Below, in pieces: positions 60,993-64,000 of a stretch of 64,000 nt of DNA. The position numbers and the translations under genes are program-made. The notes below the pieces were generated by a model. It saw only the letters and a program-made list of their open reading frames with translations. It was not told the DNA's origin and made no database searches. Where the stretch lies: contig CAWIZC010000018.1 in NCBI GenBank assembly GCA_963840445.1, positions 310,001 through 374,000 of the forward strand, written 5' to 3'. The stretch's first letter is position 1, and every line of letters starts with the position of its first letter. The DNA is from AWTP1-13 sp963840445. GTDB taxonomy: Bacteria; Pseudomonadota; Alphaproteobacteria; Rhizobiales; Hyphomicrobiaceae.

Positions 60993-61604
60993 CTACTGCT
61001 TCGGTCGGGTTTCCTCGAAGGACGGCACCGCCTTGGAGAATTGATCGAGCCATGCCACCAGCTTGGGGTGGCCGGCGCGCCATTTGCCTTCGTGCCGGAA
61101 ATCGAGATAGCCGAGCGCAGCCGCCAGAGTCAGGTGCCCGTAGTCCGGGGCCGCCCCCCAGGCGGGCGGCTTAGGCTCCAGCAAGTCCAGCGAGCGATCG
61201 ATCTTGGTGCGCTGACGATCCGTCCAGGGCTCGTGCCACTTCTCCTCGGGGCGGAAGCGCTTCTCGTACACCAGCAGCAGCGCCGCATCGAGAATGCCGT
61301 CAGACAGCGAGGACAAGGTCAGCGTCTTCCAGCGTTCGGGGCCGGACTTGGGGAACAGCTGCGGAGACGGCGTCAGGCTGTCGAGGTACTCGCAGATCAC
61401 CGCGCTGTCGTAGATGCACTCGCCCGACTCCAGCACGAGGGCAGGAATCTTCGCGAGCGGGTTGGTGGTCGTGATCGCTGGGTTGGCCGCAATGTTGGTA
61501 TCCACGTTCAGGACCTCAGCCCTGTCCGTGAGCCCCTTCATGGCCAACGTCATCTTCACCTTCCGTCCGTAGGGCGAGAAGGGATTGGAGAGCAGCTTCA
61601 TCAT
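60993..61604 (-). CDS. Glutathione S-transferase family protein
   Basis: A 203-residue GST starting MMKLLSNPFSPYGRKVKMTL. The thioredoxin-like N-terminal domain contains NPLAKIPALVLESGECIYDS, with the Pro-Ala and Glu-Cys-Ile-Tyr-Asp-Ser glutathione-binding sites; the C-terminal helical domain has AWGAAPDYGHLTLAAALGYL. Start at 61604 follows GAGGCTCACCC; the frame is open to 61781 but that part is basic and not GST-like. Substrate unknown. Confidence 0.88.
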   Translation of the reverse strand: MMKLLSNPFSPYGRKVKMTLAMKGLTDRAEVLNVDTNIAANPAITTTNPLAKIPALVLESGECIYDSAVICEYLDSLTPSPQLFPKSGPERWKTLTLSSLSDGILDAALLLVYEKRFRPEEKWHEPWTDRQRTKIDRSLDLLEPKPPAWGAAPDYGHLTLAAALGYLDFRHEGKWRAGHPKLVAWLDQFSKAVPSFEETRPKQ

Positions 61605-62185
61605 GGGTGAGCCTCTACGGACTTGCCGCGGCATCGATGCCTGCGGGCGGGATGGTGCCGAGCCGGGCCGCGGCAGGCAACAAAAAAGCGCGGCCGCACG
61701 CGCCCCGCTTTCAGAGGGAAACGAGAAGCCAACCCGCAACTTCCAGCCGACCCGATGGCCCTCGGTCGCTGGAGCAGTCACCCCCGCCGCACAACCGCTG
61801 CAGGTCGGCTCCTCTAACTCGCACCCTTATCCGCCGGTGCGCCCCGTGCCCAGGACCGAAATCGCGTTTGCGAAATCCTGCTGGGGACATCGTGTGCAAG
61901 AAAACAGCGGAACGTGATTTCTTGCACAGGGGCTGCAAGGCGAGGCCATCCGGATGTCGATCCTCCGTCCGGTCCCGCAGGTCTCGCCTTGGCCCTCATC
62001 GATGGATCGGCGCCGAACCCCCTCCGAGCTCGGCCTCGACAAAGGCTGCGCCAGCAACGACCCAACCGTGGCAACTTTCGGGCGACACGGAGGCACGGGC
62101 GGTTGAACCAGGCGACCTGTGGCCGGTGAGCCCCGTTCACATCAAGCGGGCAGAACCGACAATAACGGCGGTCTCTTCGCTGCGA
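61605..62185. other. Intergenic region with an inverted repeat
   Basis: About 580 bases with no supported gene. It contains the perfect 10-bp inverted repeat gtgcaagaaa/tttcttgcac (61894-61927, 14-base loop), a candidate operator for the GST gene or a weak terminator of the GYF gene. Confidence 0.5.
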
Positions 62186-63370
62186 TCAGCCGGCCACGAC
62201 CGGGCGCAGCGAATCCACCAGCAGCCTCTGCTGTACCTCGCTGTCCGTGATGGCAAGGTGCGCGGCAAACCAATCCTGCACGAGCTGGCACACCTTGTCC
62301 GGCGCGGCGCGCGCCAGCGCACGCTCATCGGAGAACAGCTGCAAATCGGCTTTGGTCCAGCCGCGCTTGCCGAGATCGGCCGCCAGGATGTCGTAGTCGG
62401 TCTGCCGGGGCGGCGCGTAGACGCGCGGCGCTCTGCGGCCGTCGGAGATGGCCTCGATGACAGCCACCATTTGCGTCTGCAGCGGCAGGACCTGCTCCGA
62501 GCCCTGCAGCAAGCCGACGACGGCTGGACTGGCCTCGCCCTGCGAGATGAACGTGTAGCACGCCTCCGTGCTGGATTTTCTCAACAGCACGATGTTCTCG
62601 AGAAAGGCCGAGGCAACCCGCTTCAAGCTGGAAACCGGAGCGGCGAGCGCGTTGTCGACCTGCTGGCGGCGCAGGGCCACCAGCGCCCGCGCCATGTGCT
62701 GACCGGTGGCGGCGTCATCCTTGCCGGCCGCGGACAGCGCCTCGATCTCCTTCAACCGCGCCGCGTACCAGTCGGGGAACTCGCGTTTGACAAGGCGCCA
62801 CACGGCTGCCGACTGCATGGTCGCATCGATGGCCTTGGCGTCCCCCTTGAGACCGGCAAGGGGAGGCGTCTCCAGGCTCTTGCGATCGACCGGGCTGCCC
62901 AGAGCCATGGTCGGCAGCGAGGTGGCAAGTTCCAGGATCTGAGCGCGATGCGGATAAGCCAGCCATCCCGAAGCGCACAGCGCGCCAATGAGGATCAGCG
63001 CCACAACCATCTTGCGCAACACGCCGCCAATCGAGCGCCGCGGTGCGCGCTCCTCGGCCTCAGCCGGCGCCGAATGGGGCAGACGCGTGCGGCCGGCCAG
63101 CGGACCTTCGGCGCTGAGGCGCGGCGATGCCAGCTCGTTGCCAAAGGAGGGAGGCGGACGCCTGGCGGTCGGGGCGGTCTGCCGCTGCTGCCGCTGCGGG
63201 AACACCACCAAGGCCGGGCGCCAATCGGTAAAGCCTTCGCGCCACAGCAAGTCGTTCGACTGGAGGTGGCCAAGCTCCATGAACTTGGCAAGCTCCGCAT
63301 CGCTCAGGGGTCCATACTGCTGACCCTCGCGAGCAAGATACCACTGCATCTGTGAGGCCGGCGCTGTCAT
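62186..63370 (-). CDS. GYF-domain (GYF_2) membrane protein
   Basis: About 394 residues starting MTAPASQMQWYLAREGQQYG. The first 60 residues form a GYF_2/DUF4339 domain (WYLAREGQQYGPLSDAELAK, LLWREGFTDWRPALVVF), which binds peptides. One transmembrane helix follows (VVALILIGALCASGWLAYP), then a C-terminal helical domain of unknown function (about 190-395) with LARAAPDKVCQLVQDWFAAH. The in-frame GTG at 63385 is an alternative start. Role unknown; an envelope or peptide-binding scaffold is plausible. Confidence 0.7.
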   Translation of the reverse strand: MTAPASQMQWYLAREGQQYGPLSDAELAKFMELGHLQSNDLLWREGFTDWRPALVVFPQRQQRQTAPTARRPPPSFGNELASPRLSAEGPLAGRTRLPHSAPAEAEERAPRRSIGGVLRKMVVALILIGALCASGWLAYPHRAQILELATSLPTMALGSPVDRKSLETPPLAGLKGDAKAIDATMQSAAVWRLVKREFPDWYAARLKEIEALSAAGKDDAATGQHMARALVALRRQQVDNALAAPVSSLKRVASAFLENIVLLRKSSTEACYTFISQGEASPAVVGLLQGSEQVLPLQTQMVAVIEAISDGRRAPRVYAPPRQTDYDILAADLGKRGWTKADLQLFSDERALARAAPDKVCQLVQDWFAAHLAITDSEVQQRLLVDSLRPVVAG

Positions 63371-63620
63371 GCGATGTTCCGGCACGAATGCCGCTCGAAA
63401 TTCTCTTAGTGATCTGGCGTTACACTGGGTCGCTCAAGTCATGCCACAGGCGGTACCAATTCTCCAGCATGCCAACGACTTACAGGCCACTTGCGGCTAC
63501 GCCAAGGCATAGGCTGCCCGCTATAGTCGCACCGGGCGCCATCCGTCCCTTGAAGGTGAATGCCACCACCAGCTATAACCCGCGCCACAGCAAGAGAAAA
63601 TACTCTCCACGGAGCACGGG

Positions 63621-64000
63621 ATGGCCATCGAGCGCACCTTTTCCATCATCAAGCCGGATGCAACTGCACGCAATCTGACGGGCGCCGTCAACGCCGTCAT
63701 CGAAAAGGCAGGTCTCGCCATCGTCGGCCAGAAGCGGGTGCGCTGGACCAAGGCCCAGGCCGAGAAGTTCTACGAGGTGCACAAGGCCCGGCCATTCTAC
63801 GCCGACCTGGTGACGTTCATGACCTCGGGCCCCATCGTCGTGCAGGTGCTGCAGGGTGAAAATGCGGTCAAGACGTACCGGGAGGTGATGGGCGCCACCG
63901 ACCCGGCGAAGGCCGATGCCGGCACCATCCGCAAGCTGTACGCCGAGAGCATCGAGCGCAATTCCGTGCACGGCTCGGACAGCCCGGAAAATGCGGCGGC
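63621..64000 (+). CDS. ndk: Nucleoside diphosphate kinase (C-terminus outside window)
   Basis: Starts MAIERTFSIIKPDATARNLT and reads through KARPFYADLVTFMTSGPIVV and the active-site NSVHGSDSPENAA before the right edge; perhaps 15 residues are missing. The histidine in NSVHGSD is phosphorylated during transfer of the gamma phosphate between nucleotides. GGAG lies ten bases before the ATG. Housekeeping gene, outside the accessory content to its left. Confidence 0.97.
   Translation, partial: MAIERTFSIIKPDATARNLTGAVNAVIEKAGLAIVGQKRVRWTKAQAEKFYEVHKARPFYADLVTFMTSGPIVVQVLQGENAVKTYREVMGATDPAKADAGTIRKLYAESIERNSVHGSDSPENAA

Noticed and set aside
61607..63355. A 582-codon open frame antisense to the GYF-domain gene
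   Set aside because: The minus strand encodes a GYF_2 domain and membrane helix; the antisense translation has no recognisable feature.
1..64000. CRISPR arrays, transposases, integrases or phage genes
   Set aside because: I looked for direct repeats with regular spacers and for DDE, tyrosine or serine recombinase motifs and saw none.

Overview
The window is a high-GC stretch of an alphaproteobacterial chromosome, probably Hyphomicrobiales/Rhodospirillales-like. The evidence is a PhyR/NepR general-stress-response pair, a Ku-LigD end-joining pair, a yfgM-bamB-der block, many ABC importers with separate binding proteins, and small DUF1127, PRC-barrel and KGG proteins. I see no transposase, integrase, phage gene or CRISPR array. 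Genus cannot be fixed from the sequence alone.

Layout. 0-5.5 kb: a nitroreductase plus polar amino-acid ABC importer operon (cut by the left edge), then a membrane-anchored ABM-type protein and an amidohydrolase with a Cys/His-rich tail. 6.4-11.1 kb: an RND efflux pump and its adaptor. 11.5-15.7 kb: small proteins, tRNA-Thr(CGT), several small exported proteins and a MOSC protein. 15.8-19.4 kb: yfgM-like, bamB and der (envelope and ribosome biogenesis). 19.4-28.3 kb: a general-stress-response neighbourhood with phyR and nepR plus four nearby genes or operons (PRC-barrel, a small conserved protein, a KGG protein, Ku-LigD) that carry GGAAC-N17-(C/T)GTT promoter motifs of the EcfG type; a weaker match precedes a CBS gene. 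28.6-33.8 kb: an FAD oxidoreductase and a TetR-controlled EmrAB-type efflux operon with a symmetric divergent promoter. 34-43.6 kb: a catabolic/uptake region with MarR, a LivJ-like binding protein, GntR, a dienelactone hydrolase, three atypical SDR paralogues, an SsuABC/TauABC-like importer and an alpha/beta hydrolase. 43.7-49 kb: an acyl-CoA dehydrogenase, HxlR, SnoaL-TetR, cytochrome c and PobA. 49.6-55.9 kb: RtcB, GFA protein, ACP-like protein, DUF1127, LysR, SDR and small exported proteins. 56-60.8 kb: a 4-hydroxybenzoyl-CoA-reductase-like molybdenum enzyme with a putative molybdenum carrier gene. 61-64 kb: a GST, a GYF-domain membrane protein and ndk (cut by the right edge).

Two features cut across the window. 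First, at least six genes are interrupted by single-base changes, and every one is repaired by removing one base (der, a TetR, a LivJ-like protein, an acyl-CoA dehydrogenase with four such sites, a second TetR and the hcrB-like gene). This points to insertion-biased consensus error more than to gene decay. Second, regulator genes sit divergently from their likely targets with palindromes in between (TetR/EmrAB, GntR/hydrolase, HxlR/acyl-CoA dehydrogenase, MarR/binding protein), so the regulatory logic of much of the accessory half can be read directly.
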